64,000 bases of DNA from Rhodeus uyekii. Its lineage: Eukaryota > Chordata > Actinopteri > Cypriniformes > Acheilognathidae. Each line of letters opens with the position of its first letter. Position 1 is the first letter of the stretch. The DNA lies in contig JAWRVZ010000004.1 in NCBI GenBank assembly GCA_037043235.1, positions 5,607,501 to 5,671,500 on the forward strand. The letters run 5' to 3'. The position numbers and the translations under genes are program-made. This document shows, one piece after another, positions 15,354-26,520 of this stretch. The notes beneath the pieces are model-generated. The model was not told where the DNA came from. It saw nothing but the letters and a program-made list of their open reading frames with translations, and did not search any database.

Positions 15354-15775
15354 TATACTTGCAGTCGCACCAGTGGTGACGTCATAGGTGATGGTATAGG
15401 TGTCAAGCTCATTGCCATTTCCTGTAAAACCAGAGAATCCTGTTTTTTTGTTTACTGTATAAACAAATCTCATAATTTCCAGGGAACGTAATATATAACG
15501 TGATTATGAATGATTTTTTAAAGGCATTAATAATAGTGATGTTTGATGCAAGTCTATCAAGTTTTTTTTTTACAATCTAAATAGGTTTATTTGTAAACAG
15601 AAATAAACCTAGTTAACAATTATGAAAGCTGCATAAATACTCCCAGGTCACTGTCCATATTACAATCCTGACATGAAATATGTAAAACTGTGCAATTTTG
15701 CTTAATTTTTCTTATTCAGGTATTATCTGCTGAATTCATATTTGCACATTTAATAAAAAGAGAAACTACAATATA

Positions 15776-16872
15776 CACTCACCTAAAGGATTATTAGGAA
15801 CACCTGTTCAATTAATGGCAGTTGCTTCAATGCATTTAGGCGCGTGGTCCTGATAAAGACAATCTCCTGAACTCCAAACTGAATGTCAGAATGGGAAAGA
15901 AAGGTCATTTAAGCCATTTGGACCGTGGCATGGTTGTTGGTGCCAGACAGGCCGGTCTAAGCATTTCACAATTTGCTCAGTTACTGGGATTTTCAAGCAC
16001 AACCATTTCTAGGGTTTACAAAGAATGGTGTGAAAAGGGAAAAACATCCAGTATGCGGCAGTCCTGTGGGCGAAAATGCCTTGTTGATGCTAGAGGTCAG
16101 AGGAGAATGGGCCGACTGATTCAAGCTGATAGAAGAGCAACTTTGACTGAAATAACCACTCGTTACAGCAGCAAAGCATTTGTGAAGCCATAACACGCAC
16201 AACCTTGAGGTGGATGGGCTACAACAGTAGAACCGGGTAGGACAGGAAAAAGAGGCTACAATTTGCTCAAGCTCACCAAAATTGAACAGTTGAAGATTGG
16301 AAAAATGTTGCCTAGTCTGATAAGTCTCGATTTCTGTTGAGACATTCAGATGGTAGAGTCAGAATTAGGCGTAAACAGAATGAGAACAAGAATGTTTTTT
16401 GCCACACTTTAGGCCCCTTAGTGCCAATTGGGCATCGTTTAAATACCACGGCCTACCTGAGTATTGTTTCTGAAAATGTCCATCCCTTTATGACCACCAT
16501 GTACCCATCCTCTGATGGCTACTTCCAGCAGAATAATGCACCATGTCACAAAGCTCAAATCATTTCAAACTGGTTTCTTGAACATAACAATGAGTTCACT
16601 GTACAAAAATGGCCCCCACAGTCACCAGATCTCAACCCCTATAGAGCATCAATAGAGGATGTGGTGGAACGAGAGCTTCGTGCCCTGGATGTGCATCCCA
16701 CAAATCTCCATCAACTGCAAGATGCTATCCTATCAATATGGGCCAACATTTCTAAAGAATGCTTTCAGCACCTTGTTGAATCAATGCCACGTAGAATTAA
16801 GGCAGTTCTGGAGGCGAAAGGGGGTCAAACACAGTATTAGTATGCTGTTTCTAATAATACTTTAGGTGAGTG
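15776..16872 (+). mobile_element. Tc1-like transposon, decayed
   Basis: This 1.1-kb element is flanked by TA. Its short inverted ends are CACTCACCTAAAGGATTATT and AATAATACTTTAGGTGAGTG. It holds a broken transposase in plus orientation (see 15891-16840). Size, TA duplication and transposase type fit the Tc1 family. The element cannot move on its own. Confidence 0.93.
15891..16840 (+). pseudogene. Tc1-like transposase pseudogene
   Basis: The first frame (15891-16193) starts MGKKGHLSHLDRGMVVGARQ and contains the paired helix-turn-helix DNA-binding region (LLGFSSTTISRVYKEW). The second (16337-16840) holds the catalytic half: YFQQNNAPCHKA, where the family has Asp in place of the first Asn, then SPDLNP and VVERELRAL. 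Frames are broken between about 16194 and 16336, and the region that should carry the first catalytic Asp (near 16310-16330) is scrambled. Near the third acidic residue the sequence is disturbed too. At least two active-site positions are lost, so the product cannot be active. Confidence 0.92.
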
Positions 16873-18294
16873 TATGTGGTATGTGTGTGTTTGCTTTGGA
16901 CTTATACACGCTCGCTACCCAGCCGTGACATTAGAGTCAGGCGGTTAAAATCTAAGTTATTAGCGCTCAGATGAATGGAGGTTGCATTTGGTGCAATTTA
17001 TTCTCATTAATTATTTAGCGGCCAGGGCCTCACATTATGCAGTTCAGATACTTAATAGGAGCAGAAGACCGAGTGGGTCAGGAATGATTACACATTGCAC
17101 TGGCTGGCAACGTGAAAGCATTTGCTGTGAGTGGTAATTACTTGAAATGATAAAGCGTTTGCATTAAAAGTGATAAAGAGAGGGCTTCAATGCAAAGTCA
17201 CTCATTGCAAAATTAAGAGAATTAGCAACAATTCCGTCTGCCAGTCGTGCAAGGGGTTCACATTATTGAGGTTAAATCAGACCATTATACACTACAAACA
17301 CAATCACACACTAATTGACCATAGCTGATGTTTTTGGGGTTGTTTTAGGACTTTTTTCTTTTCATTGATTGGTCTGTTTAATCTCATGCTGATTCAACCT
17401 CTCATTAATCTTTCAAATTATCCACTGGAAAATCATGCATAGGAAGAGTTTGGAATATTAGCATAGTGGAGTAATAAAAGAAACAAAGAGAAAAACACAT
17501 ATTGGGCACAAGCTCAAAATCTTTATTTACATGATTCGTGACAGGCAGGAATTTTTTAATATGCATAGCCATAGATGATGTGCGTAGATGATGTCAGTCG
17601 AAATGCTTTAAAAATAGCTATTCAGTTTCCAAGCCTCCAGAGGTTCTTAGAGTTGAGATAGCGAGGCAGAACGTCTTCTTTTGAAGCAAACAAGCCCACG
17701 GGAGCTGTAGCAAAGTGAGACAAATGAAGATATGACCAGCAGTCGAGTTATTACTCAAGCCTGTCAGATATGTCCATCTCACACGACACAAAGGCACCCG
17801 AGTTATCAATTATTAATAATGGGGTTTTAGTTCAGCATTCGTGCTGGTTCTTAAACGACTGCTAACGACTGTACTTTAATTCATGCAATGTTTCTTCTTC
17901 CTGTCAGAAAATTCCCTTGTTTGTCACTATCTTGTTCAAACATAATTACTTTGGTCATGCAAATTTTCTTTCTCCACGGGCCTTTTTTTTCTCTCTCACA
18001 CATTCTCTAGTCATCATTTTCCATCACAGCTCATTGAAGCACCAAGTTAGAAGCAAACAAAGATTGAGCTTTGTTCAATGGAGAACACACTTGACTGCTC
18101 AGCATGAAATCAGTGGCACAGTTTTAACTTGACTACATTACTTGTAGAGTAAATATATGCAAAGTCTTAAGGGAAGAGATGTGTTGTTAAATGCAGTGTT
18201 TTTGGTTATGTATGATCTGTTGCTGCGTCTCTAGTGAATGAGCTGGAGAGTTAAACAGCAAGAAATATCAGACATCATCTGCATGTTGAGGAGC
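16873..18294. other. intergenic, possible conserved non-coding element
   Basis: About 16960-17270 is non-repetitive and rich in TAAT-type homeodomain cores (TCATTAATTATTTAGCGGCC). The remainder has no recognisable structure. Confidence 0.4.
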
Positions 18295-18730
18295 TGCTCA
18301 CCTAGACAGCATTTTTGGATGTTATAGTTAAAACAAAATCTAATGGACCATCATAGTCACCTTTGAAACTGTTTTTTTTTCAACTGTCACAGTTGGTACA
18401 CATTAAACCTAGTGAATTCTAGTGAGATGCCAACATACCAAAACAGTATTTTGAGAACATTGAATTCTAGTTAATTCTATTGAGTCACCTACCTAGCCAC
18501 ACTGCATTTTTGGCATTACAGGCATGTTCAAACCAGTCAAAACCAAGTACCTGGACAGCGTTTTGGAGAAGCATATATGCAAACCTATTCGAAACCAAGT
18601 GAGACGCCTATACAGCATTTTGTCTACTATAGGCATGATCAAAACTAGTGCAAATCTAGAGGGCTACCTATTGTACCTAGACAGCATTTCTGAGCATCAG
18701 ACACATCAGAGTTTGAACCTAATCAACACT
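18295..18730. repeat. degenerate ~57-bp minisatellite, left part
   Basis: Repeated units of the form CCTAGACAGCATTTTTGG, ATTATAGGCATG, TTCAAACCTAGTCAAAACC begin near 18301, 18492, 18550, 18607 and 18676. Spacings of 57-58 bp (one of 69) set the unit. Units are about 65-80% alike by eye. The array resumes at 19800 after a transposon. Confidence 0.75.
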
Positions 18731-18793
18731 TAGTTAGATACATAAAACTTTAGCTTTTATATATAGCGTTTCTTAAGTAAAGAAAACACAATA

Positions 18794-19699
18794 CAGTGGA
18801 ATCCGGTTATGTCGATGCCCTCGAGGGTTGCAAAAAAGCGCCAAGATAACCGATGATCGAGATAACCAACAGCCAATATGCTGATTTATTTGATGAAGCG
18901 ATCGGCATGCTATAAAAATTTATATACACTGTAAGTGTTTGCTAACAACAAAAGGCATATGTGCACCAACTAACAACAGAGATTTACCAGTATACAATAA
19001 AAAACACCTTCGATTCTCTATACAAACCTTTAATTATATTTTTCAACATTGCAAACACAATTTCGCTCACAGCGTAAACAGTCACAACACACATAAACAC
19101 ATTCTCTCATGACACAGTCATTTCTCTCTGACGCAGTTCTGAAAAGTATTGTACACGCGGTTACTATGGTTTCTTTACAAACTCTAAAATGCTTTGTTGC
19201 TTTTTGCCTTTAACGGTCTGCTTGAAAACAAATGCTTTGAAGATTGCTTTGAAGATCAGTAACAACGTCTTTGTCAATGTCAGTGTAATCTGGGAATTCC
19301 CTGAGAGTGATGCTAACTCCTGCGCCTCCTCTTCCAAGATAGCATCTGCAAAGCTTGATTAATTTTTCCGCCACTTCTGCGAGTTCTTCTGCGGCTGCGC
19401 GGCACTGTGAGTGAAGCGTCACTGGAGTGAGCGACCATTCGGACTGCGATCCACGTGCAACGCAAACTCAGCGCATGCGCAGTGAACTCGGTACGATCAT
19501 TAGTCACGAGATAACCATGTGAAGTGGAGAATTTGTCCCTCTTTTGTGCTCGAGATATTAGGGTTCGGCGACATAAAATAATCAACAGAACCGATAAGAA
19601 AATGCTAAGACAAATAGGGAGTTTGGCGGTTCCACTTCAAAAACGTCGACATAATAGGGTTGACGAGTTAACTGAGGTCGAGATAAGTGAACTCCACTG
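18794..19699. mobile_element. pogo/Tigger-like element, family C
   Basis: This 906-bp element is flanked by TA. It runs from CAGTGGAATCCGGTTATGTC to GTGAACTCCACTG; ATTATGTCGAC-type motifs lie near both ends. It may keep the tail of a transposase frame on the minus strand (19422-19210, ending DLQSNLQSICFQADR), but no DDE motif is visible. It interrupts a minisatellite. Confidence 0.75.
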
Positions 19700-19799
19700 T
19701 ATAATAATAATAATATTCTCCTCATTGTAATTGGACCCACTCGGATGTACGAACATAAATCTGTCCCTGGACCTTGACAGTATTTTCCGGCAGCATAGG

Positions 19800-20185
19800 T
19801 ATGAAAACATGCAAAATTTAGTGAGACAACTAACTAGACAGATTTTGGCTATTATACATATTTTGACCACCTATCATAGACAGCATTTTTGGGGAGTAAA
19901 AAACATGTTCAAACCTAGTCAAAACCTGTAGACAGTCCTACCTAGATAGCATTTGTGACATTATATGCACATTCAAATAGTGAATCACCAACCTAAACTG
20001 CATTTTTGGGCAGAAAGGCATGTTAAAACCTAGTCAAATCCTAAAGAGATTCCTATCTAGACATCATTTTTGGCATCATACACATTCACATCAAGTCAAT
20101 AGTGTCACCCATCTAGATTTTTGGGCATTAGGTATATGCACTAGTCAAAACCCAGTAATCAATTTCAAACCTAGTCAAAATTCAA
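19800..20185. repeat. degenerate ~57-bp minisatellite, right part
   Basis: This continues the 18.3-kb array, with unit starts near 19875, 19941, 19992, 20055 and 20111 and motifs ACAGCATTTTTGG, CATGTTCAAACCTAGTC. It was separated from the left part by the family C element at 18794-19699. Confidence 0.75.
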
Positions 20186-21290
20186 TTGTTTCAAAATGCA
20201 GATAATATCCAGGGACGCTATAATATCTATGCCAGACTGATAATAAACTTTAAAGAATGTTAGATCTAGAATAGCGGATGGTTAGAAAAAGAGACAAGGT
20301 TTCTTATAAAACAGATCACTGCAGCTGTCTAACTGTCTTCTCCACTATCCTTTCAAACCTTCGAAAACACTGTTGTCTTACATTCATCAAACCATGTAAG
20401 ACATCCCGGACTGAACAAAGAGAGGCTCAAATTCTAAGCAGGCATGAATTCCTTCCCGCAAAATGGAGATCGATGCTATATTGACTCACACTCATCAGTG
20501 TAAATGATTTTTCTCATTGATTCTGCTGGAAGACTGACATGTGGAAGCCAGAGGAGTTGTGCTGTTTTATGGTGAGATCTGGAAGAGCATTTCTGTGGAT
20601 GTTATCAATCGAACATGCTTTGTCATAAGTTACTTATCCAAATACATATCACAGATGTCACGGGTTATAGAAACACAACAATCCCGACAGAATGTCTCTA
20701 CTTGTGTGGTGATCAATCAGCGTTATCTAAAAAACAGATGTGATGTGAGATGCGTAAATGTGTACAGTCTGTATTATTCTATTCAAGCCTGAAGTACTGA
20801 GGTGATAATATAGCAAACCACAGATCAAAAGTGCAAAATGTCCCAAATTATTGTTAAAACCACCACAAGATACTCAAAATTATGATAAAAAGGCTATTAC
20901 TTTTTTTACTCATCTTTTTATTTTTCAGAAAAAGGAAAATCAACATATATGAATATGTTTAGTGTATATTATTACATACCATTATTACTACACCTAAGCC
21001 TAACCTTATCAGTTTTTCCACTATTAAATACCCCTTAAACACTTTAAAATAAGCACCAACAATGCATTTACTTACACTTGATGAGAATGGACACTGAATT
21101 TTAGCCCAACTTCTTGCATAGTTGGTGTCTTGTTTCATTCGCACATGCAAAAAGACAATTTTTGTGAACTTATACACAGGTAAAAAAATGAATAAACGTA
21201 TATTTATTGTGCTATTAAGCAAATTTTCACCATGTCTCTCCAGTGAGTTTCTGGAAAGTCAGCCAGTACGATTTCTTCTCTTATCTGCAG
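20186..21290. other. intergenic, no feature recognised
   Basis: Only short chance frames and no repeat that I recognise. Confidence 0.5.
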
Positions 21291-21383
21291 ATGTTCTCAC
21301 ATTTCCAGACATATGGAATTCCTCACCCTGTGGTCTGGAGGGAGGGAATGCCGCAGAAGAGTCCCATCTGGAGTGGGAACAAG
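21291..21383 (+). other. candidate unassigned exon
   Basis: A pyrimidine-rich acceptor (TTCTTCTCTTATCTGCAG, ending at 21290) and a donor (AACAAG|GTGGGT) bound a 93-nt open stretch of 31 codons (MFSHFQTYGIPHPVVW and onward). The donor is repeated 16 bp downstream by a tandem duplication. I do not recognise the peptide and see no partner exon, so this may be chance. Confidence 0.2.
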
Positions 21384-22140
21384 GTGGGTAATGAACAAGG
21401 TGGGTAGAGATGAGGCCCCCCCTCTCTGCCTGGTTCTCTGGAGAACCCTTGGGCTTGTCTGGAAATGCATCAGTCGGGACATACACAGCAGGCCGATCCA
21501 AAGCCTGTCACCGGATAGCTCAGGGAGAGGAGTTAAAACTGCAATTGGTTCTGCCGTTTAATGATAGAAGCTACAGGCCACTGGAGACCAGACGAGTGCT
21601 GAAACAGACAAGATTAGTGAATCCAGCTGAAGGATTATGACAGATTTTGGGTGATGATGGAGACAAGTGGTTTTGTGGCCATGGATAATCACATGCAGCT
21701 ACACTTGACCACTTTGACATGCTTATTCAGTCTGATCATTAAGATATATATAGTATATACAGTATATATATATATATTAAAGCCCTTTCACATGTCAGGG
21801 CTTAAGCGCAAGTTGCATGCACCAGTTTGACCTCCATACTAAAAGCGCTGTAAATAGCATTACATAAGACGATTTTATAAAGTTGCCAGGTCAAAAGAAA
21901 GTGGTTTACAAGATAAACAATGAAAACAAACAAACAGGTCAAGGTAGTTTAGCCTCCTGTATATGTGTCCCATGTGAATGGAGTCAAGCTCTGGCCTGGA
22001 TGACGACAATGAAGATGAGGAAAAGAGGAATCCCAAACTCCTGTTGCTATTAACTGTCCTTTAATTGTACGTATAAATGGCAATAAAACTTCTTAGCATT
22101 ATTCTGTAACTTTCTCCAATAAACTCAAGAACATAAGTAC
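21384..22140. other. intergenic
   Basis: GC-richer until about 21600, then AT-rich with a (TA)n run at about 21743-21778. No gene is recognised. Confidence 0.5.
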
Positions 22141-23270
22141 AGGGGAGCTATTATGCCCCTTTTTACAAGATGTAATTCAAGTCTCAGGTGTTCCCAGAAT
22201 GTGCCTGTGTAGTTTCAGCTCAACAGATCATTTACTATACCATGTTGTAAACGGCAATTTCTGCAAATGGTACTCATTGCAGAGTCAAATGATGTCCAGC
22301 TCCTTGTCTCTGGATGTCTAATGGGCCGAAGGGATAGACGTAAATGCCATCCATTTGGTTTGCAAAAGGACAAACTCAATTTTTTGGGTGGAAGGAAAAG
22401 CTGTTTTCATGCATAGTAATCCCTCGCCACTTGGCGGTTCAAGTTTCGCGGCCTCAGTGCATCGCGGATTTTTCAAAATATTTTTGTTGTTTTATCGTGA
22501 AAAAAAAAGCGTTGTTTTATCGTGATGCGCGAGAGAAACAGTTTCCCAGGATGCCAGACAAAGAGAGAAACTCCAATGAAGCTTTGTACGCACCCATGGG
22601 CACTCAGACAAGACATGTGATTGGTTCCCAGTGCGAGATTGATGAATGAGAGCACGAGTGGATGTATCCCGTGAGCTGATTGGCTGATCCTACTTCGCAG
22701 ATTTTCACCTATCGCGGGGGGTTCCGGTCCACATTAACCGCGATAAACGAGGGATAACTGTATTTTTAAATGCAAATTAGCATTTAAAAATACGGAAGAG
22801 GGTAGAGCCTTTACAGATACTCTGCCAAAAAGAAAAAAAACATCTGTTTGGTTTTGAATATCATCTCTATGCGATATTGCAGGTCTTTATTATCATTAAA
22901 GTTTATCTGCATGCGTTTTAAAGCAATATCAGTCTGATATATGGTTTTCTCTCGATTGAATAACTTCATTTCTTGCTTGAATGCTGCTTTTAAATGCTTG
23001 GCTGGGTGTGTACAGACAAGGAGTTAACAGGAGTTAAGCTAATAGGGCAGAGACAATCAGCAGTTATGGGCGGGGCCTGTGCAATGTGACATCACATTGC
23101 ACAGAAACGGCAACCGTTTATTCTAAGACACTGAAACACATTTATGGGGATTTTAAAAAGGAAGGGGTGGATTTTTACCATTATACTGTGGTTGTGTACA
23201 CACACTGTTGACACGTTTATGTTCAAACACCATGTAAAAGTGAATTTTGCGTAATAGGTCCACTTTAAAG
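22141..23270. mobile_element. cyprinid dispersed DNA element, interrupted
   Basis: The left end contains AGCTATTATGCCCCTTTTTA and the right end GCGTAATAGGTCCACTTTAA, which are related inverted ends. The right part contains GTTATGGGCGGGGCCTGTGC and then a CACATTGCACAG block, which I recognise from an abundant cyprinid repeat. The 22414-22760 MITE is inserted in it. Confidence 0.65.
22414..22760. mobile_element. pogo/Tigger-like MITE, family B copy 1
   Basis: This copy begins GTAATCCCTCGCC, contains TTCGCGGCC and ATCGCGG motifs, and ends CGATAAACGAGGGATAACTG before TA. It is nested in another MITE (22141-23270). Sequence and length match the copies at 23480 and 33823. No coding capacity is seen. 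Confidence 0.8.
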
Positions 23271-23479
23271 GTGCAGAACTTGTTTTTTGAGACAACCGTG
23301 GCATTAACTCACCTAAAGCACAGTGTACTCGAATAAAAACATGTAGAGCATATGAAGAAAGAACAAAAGAAGCCATAGTGAGTAGCCATAGGAGAACCTT
23401 GAGTGACAATAATAAAACCGTTTATACTTATGTAAATTATTCTCGCTTAAAATACGTTCTCCTGTCCCAGTTTAATATA

Positions 23480-23828
23480 CAGTAATCCCTCGTTTATCGC
23501 GGTTAATGTCGACCGAAACTCCCCGCCATAGGTGAAAATCCACAAGTAGGATCAGCCAATCAGCTCACGGGATACACCCACTCGAGCTCTCATTTGTCGA
23601 TCTCGTGCCGGGAACCAATCACGTGTCCGTGGGCGCGTACAAAGCTTCATTGGCGAGTTTCTCTCTTCGTCTGGCATCCTGGGAGACCGTTTCTCTCGCG
23701 CATCTCGATAAAACAACGCTGCTTTCCGCAATACAGCTGCCAATATGGCGGTATTTTTGAAATTTTATTTTTCGATAAAATTTTTTGAGACCACGAAGCT
23801 TGAACCGCGAAGCGTTGAGGGATTACTG
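23480..23828. mobile_element. pogo/Tigger-like MITE, family B copy 2
   Basis: This 349-bp element is flanked by TA on both sides. It runs from CAGTAATCCCTCGTTTATCG to GCGTTGAGGGATTACTG. It is reversed relative to copy 1, 0.7 kb away. The imperfect inverted ends share CAGTAATCCCTC and a CGCGGTT core. Confidence 0.85.
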
Positions 23829-23929
23829 TATAGAGATAACTATAACTAAGCAAGCTATTCATAGGTTAATTTTCTCAAAACCCTCTATGAGGGGAATATG
23901 AACATTTGATTTTAGTGACAACACTAGCA

Positions 23930-24066
23930 TTTACATTTAAGCATTTGGCAGACAGTTTTATCCAAAGCAACTTAAATTGCATTCAAGAAACACATTGAAA
24001 TTCTAAACAGTTCTTGCTTTCCCTGGGAATCGAACCCATGACCTTGGCGTTGCAAGCAAGACATCT
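23930..24066 (-). mobile_element. tRNA-derived SINE copy, 5'-truncated head
   Basis: The tail (CATTTGGCAGACAGTTTTAT, then CCAAAGCAACTTAAATTGC) and the B box (GGGTTCGATTCCC on the minus strand) are clear. The A-box part is degraded. Confidence 0.8.
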
Positions 24067-24719
24067 TGTTAAAGCTGAAGTTCTAAAATTACCCAAATAA
24101 TTAATTTAATGGATAAAATAATCTCTATAACTTTGTGAAGCCTATAGTTCAATGGATTGTTGAACATTAATGCGAGTCATTTAGCTAGAGGAAGAGAAAA
24201 GGAGCTGAATTTCTCCGTAGGGCTAAAGCTCTTGGTCTCCTCTGGGTTAGTGTCAGTGCTTTACATGAGCAGCGAGAGCTCTGCTCTGACATCTCTATCC
24301 CAGATGAGATAGCTCCCAGAAAATCTCAGGGTGCCAGGACTCACTATCAGAGCAGAACACATCACTCCATGTGCCGAGGAGAACGCTTTTATTCTGCATA
24401 CCAAATTATACGCATCAAAAGCTCATAAAGGTCATCGGACAAAACAGTAGTACGGAGTATTCGGACACTTCAGCTGCATTAAATTTCATTTGCATTAGAT
24501 AAAATATTAAAACAAATGACATTTATTTTAAAGAAATATAACACAAAGATATGATACATTATTAAACTGACATTTCATGGTCTAAAACAACCTTGTGATC
24601 AGTTGGTTAAAAAAAGTCATAATAAGTGTGATTGCATTTTGGAGGTCACCATATTCATCAGTTATGTTAACTTTGGGTGTGTTGAAGAACAATTATATGA
24701 AAAAGACCAAAAACACCAC
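24067..24719. other. downstream flank of rybp
   Basis: This is unique-looking sequence between the last SINE and the rybp poly(A) site. No feature was recognised. Confidence 0.55.
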
Positions 24720-24737
24720 GTTAGGTAAATTGAACAT

Positions 24738-24743
24738 TTTATT
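24738..24743 (-). terminator. rybp: rybp poly(A) signal AATAAA
   Basis: The minus strand reads CAAATAAAATG here. A G/T-rich downstream stretch (GGTGTTTTTTGGTC in the mRNA sense, about 24700-24718) sits where a cleavage-stimulation element is expected. Cleavage is inferred near 24720. Confidence 0.7.
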
Positions 24744-25080
24744 TGTGGGGGAAAAAAAAACAAGCAAAATGCATCAATAGACATTTCAAGGAAATGATAA
24801 AGAAGCATCTAAAAGCAAAGTCGTGCACATGCCAGAAGTCTGTCGAATGTTAGCATTGTATCAGCTATAGACAAGGAGCGGTGGTCAATTAAAAAAAGTA
24901 AAATATACATTTACAATTAGGAGCTCCACACAAAATTTACAAACAGCGACTAGCAAGAACAAAACAATTAAGTTATTATGCAAAAGGAAACCGTAAAAGC
25001 ATTTTTTTTTTACAAGGTATTGACAAAATTAAAGACTATACAGGTACACAGAAATGTCACATGGTTAACGCTATCGCATA

Positions 25081-25088
25081 TGTAAACA
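25081..25088 (-). promoter_or_regulatory. rybp: miR-30 seed match in rybp 3' UTR
   Basis: The mRNA sense reads TGTTTACA, an 8-mer match to the miR-30 family. It lies about 350 nt before the inferred poly(A) site, a favourable position in a long UTR. Function is not shown by sequence alone. Confidence 0.4.
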
Positions 25089-26111
25089 AGCATTCTATAT
25101 TTGGGTTTCTGGAGAAAAAAGAAAGAAAAGAAATTGTAACCATCTTTACACAGTAAATTAAGGTTACTGGTCGTACACAAGAACAGAACTGCTTGCGCGT
25201 AAAAAGGAAAAAAAAAAGTTTTGCTCCATTGCTATTATGTTGGCATTGCACCATTTTGCGTTACACAAGCAATTTAAACTCTGCGCTTTTTTTTCCTCCT
25301 CAAATTGAAATAAATTAAGATTTGTTCTTTTTTTTCTTTCTTTACAATTTTACAAAATTCAGGTAACCGTTTCTGATAAGGCAAGTGAAAAAATGGCTAT
25401 ATTCATACATTTTACGAAATGCTGTCTTAAGCTATACATTGCAAATTCGCTAACTTTGCCGGGGTTAAAATGTAATAAAATCTGAATAATCTGAACAACG
25501 CAGAATAATTAACGCCCCAGTGATTTATGATGTCAGACATCTCCCATTCTGGTAATTACTTTGCATACTTCGGAGTAAAAGATACGATTTTACGAATAGT
25601 GTCTGTCTTGAATTGCACTGATATAATTGGGTCGGAAAACAAAATCAATATCAATACAACTGAAACGCTTTGTATCCAACAATCAATACCGGTTTGGTTG
25701 GTTAACATCACAAATACATAAGACACATGTTTACCCGCTCAAAACAACCCAGTAAAGCCTTCATTTATACAAGATGCTTATTAGTCTGTGTACTTCTGCT
25801 AATGAAGTGAGATTCAAAAGGTTGTTAACAGAAGCAGCAGCCCGTTCAAAGCATCAAGTAGTCAGTAGATCAAAATCTCTTCACTTCAAAACACACAAAA
25901 GCGTAAAAGAACAAATAAAGGAGGGAAAGAAACAACTTGACGGGAGTGACGATTCGATCCCATTGCAGAATTAACACAATCCAGCACAATGACAGAAGTC
26001 AGTGTCGTCTTTACAGATTCGACTTGAATGTCTATGAATTTACATGTATACAAAAATTCTGCATATATCAAGAGGACAAGAATTACACATTTGATATGGA
26101 TTATATTAGAC

Positions 26112-26117
26112 TTTATT
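26112..26117 (-). terminator. rybp: possible alternative poly(A) signal
   Basis: There is a second minus-strand AATAAA inside the 3' UTR. If used, it would give a 3' UTR of about 1.5 kb that keeps the miR-29 and miR-27/128 matches but loses the miR-30 match. Transcript evidence is needed. Confidence 0.3.
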
Positions 26118-26520
26118 AAAATGTTATATATCACACATATGATAATTACATTTTTGAATTATTAATTTGCCTAGCATGTCATCGATATCAAATTCCTTTG
26201 GTCCTTCAATAAATAAAACTCATATCATATACACATACTTTGTACAAGTTTAATACAGTTCAAAGGGACGATTTGAGCTGACTATGAGATTTTTGGGAAA
26301 CGCCAGCTAGACATCTTAAGTATTTCGAATCAATGGAGAGCAGCAATATTGAGCGAAATCATGCTTGTCAAATTGTGACACTTAAATAAACTAATTGTAC
26401 AATTCCCATGCATTCAATGACAGTCTGAAGTTCATGTTCAGCATGGCTCTGATTTCCAGCAGTGGGACTGTTTTAGTCAATACAGCACTGCTCTCCATCA
26501 TGTAACTTTTGGAAAATAAT

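Larger units (their letters stand above)
14080..15480 (-). mobile_element. DIRS1-like tyrosine-recombinase retrotransposon fragment
   Basis: On the minus strand this is the 5' part of a DIRS1-like element: a promoter-like block (TGACGTCA at 15377-15384, TATAAAA at 15357-15351), a perfect 43-bp foldback, then a decayed ORF1. No reverse transcriptase or tyrosine recombinase remains, so only the 5' end survives. The right limit is approximate. Confidence 0.72.

Noticed and set aside
15105..15491. A 128-codon plus frame and an 89-codon minus frame sharing a peptide
   Set aside because: The shared peptide (KGLQLRRAVNCNRQ) comes from the perfect 43-bp inverted repeat, read on each strand.
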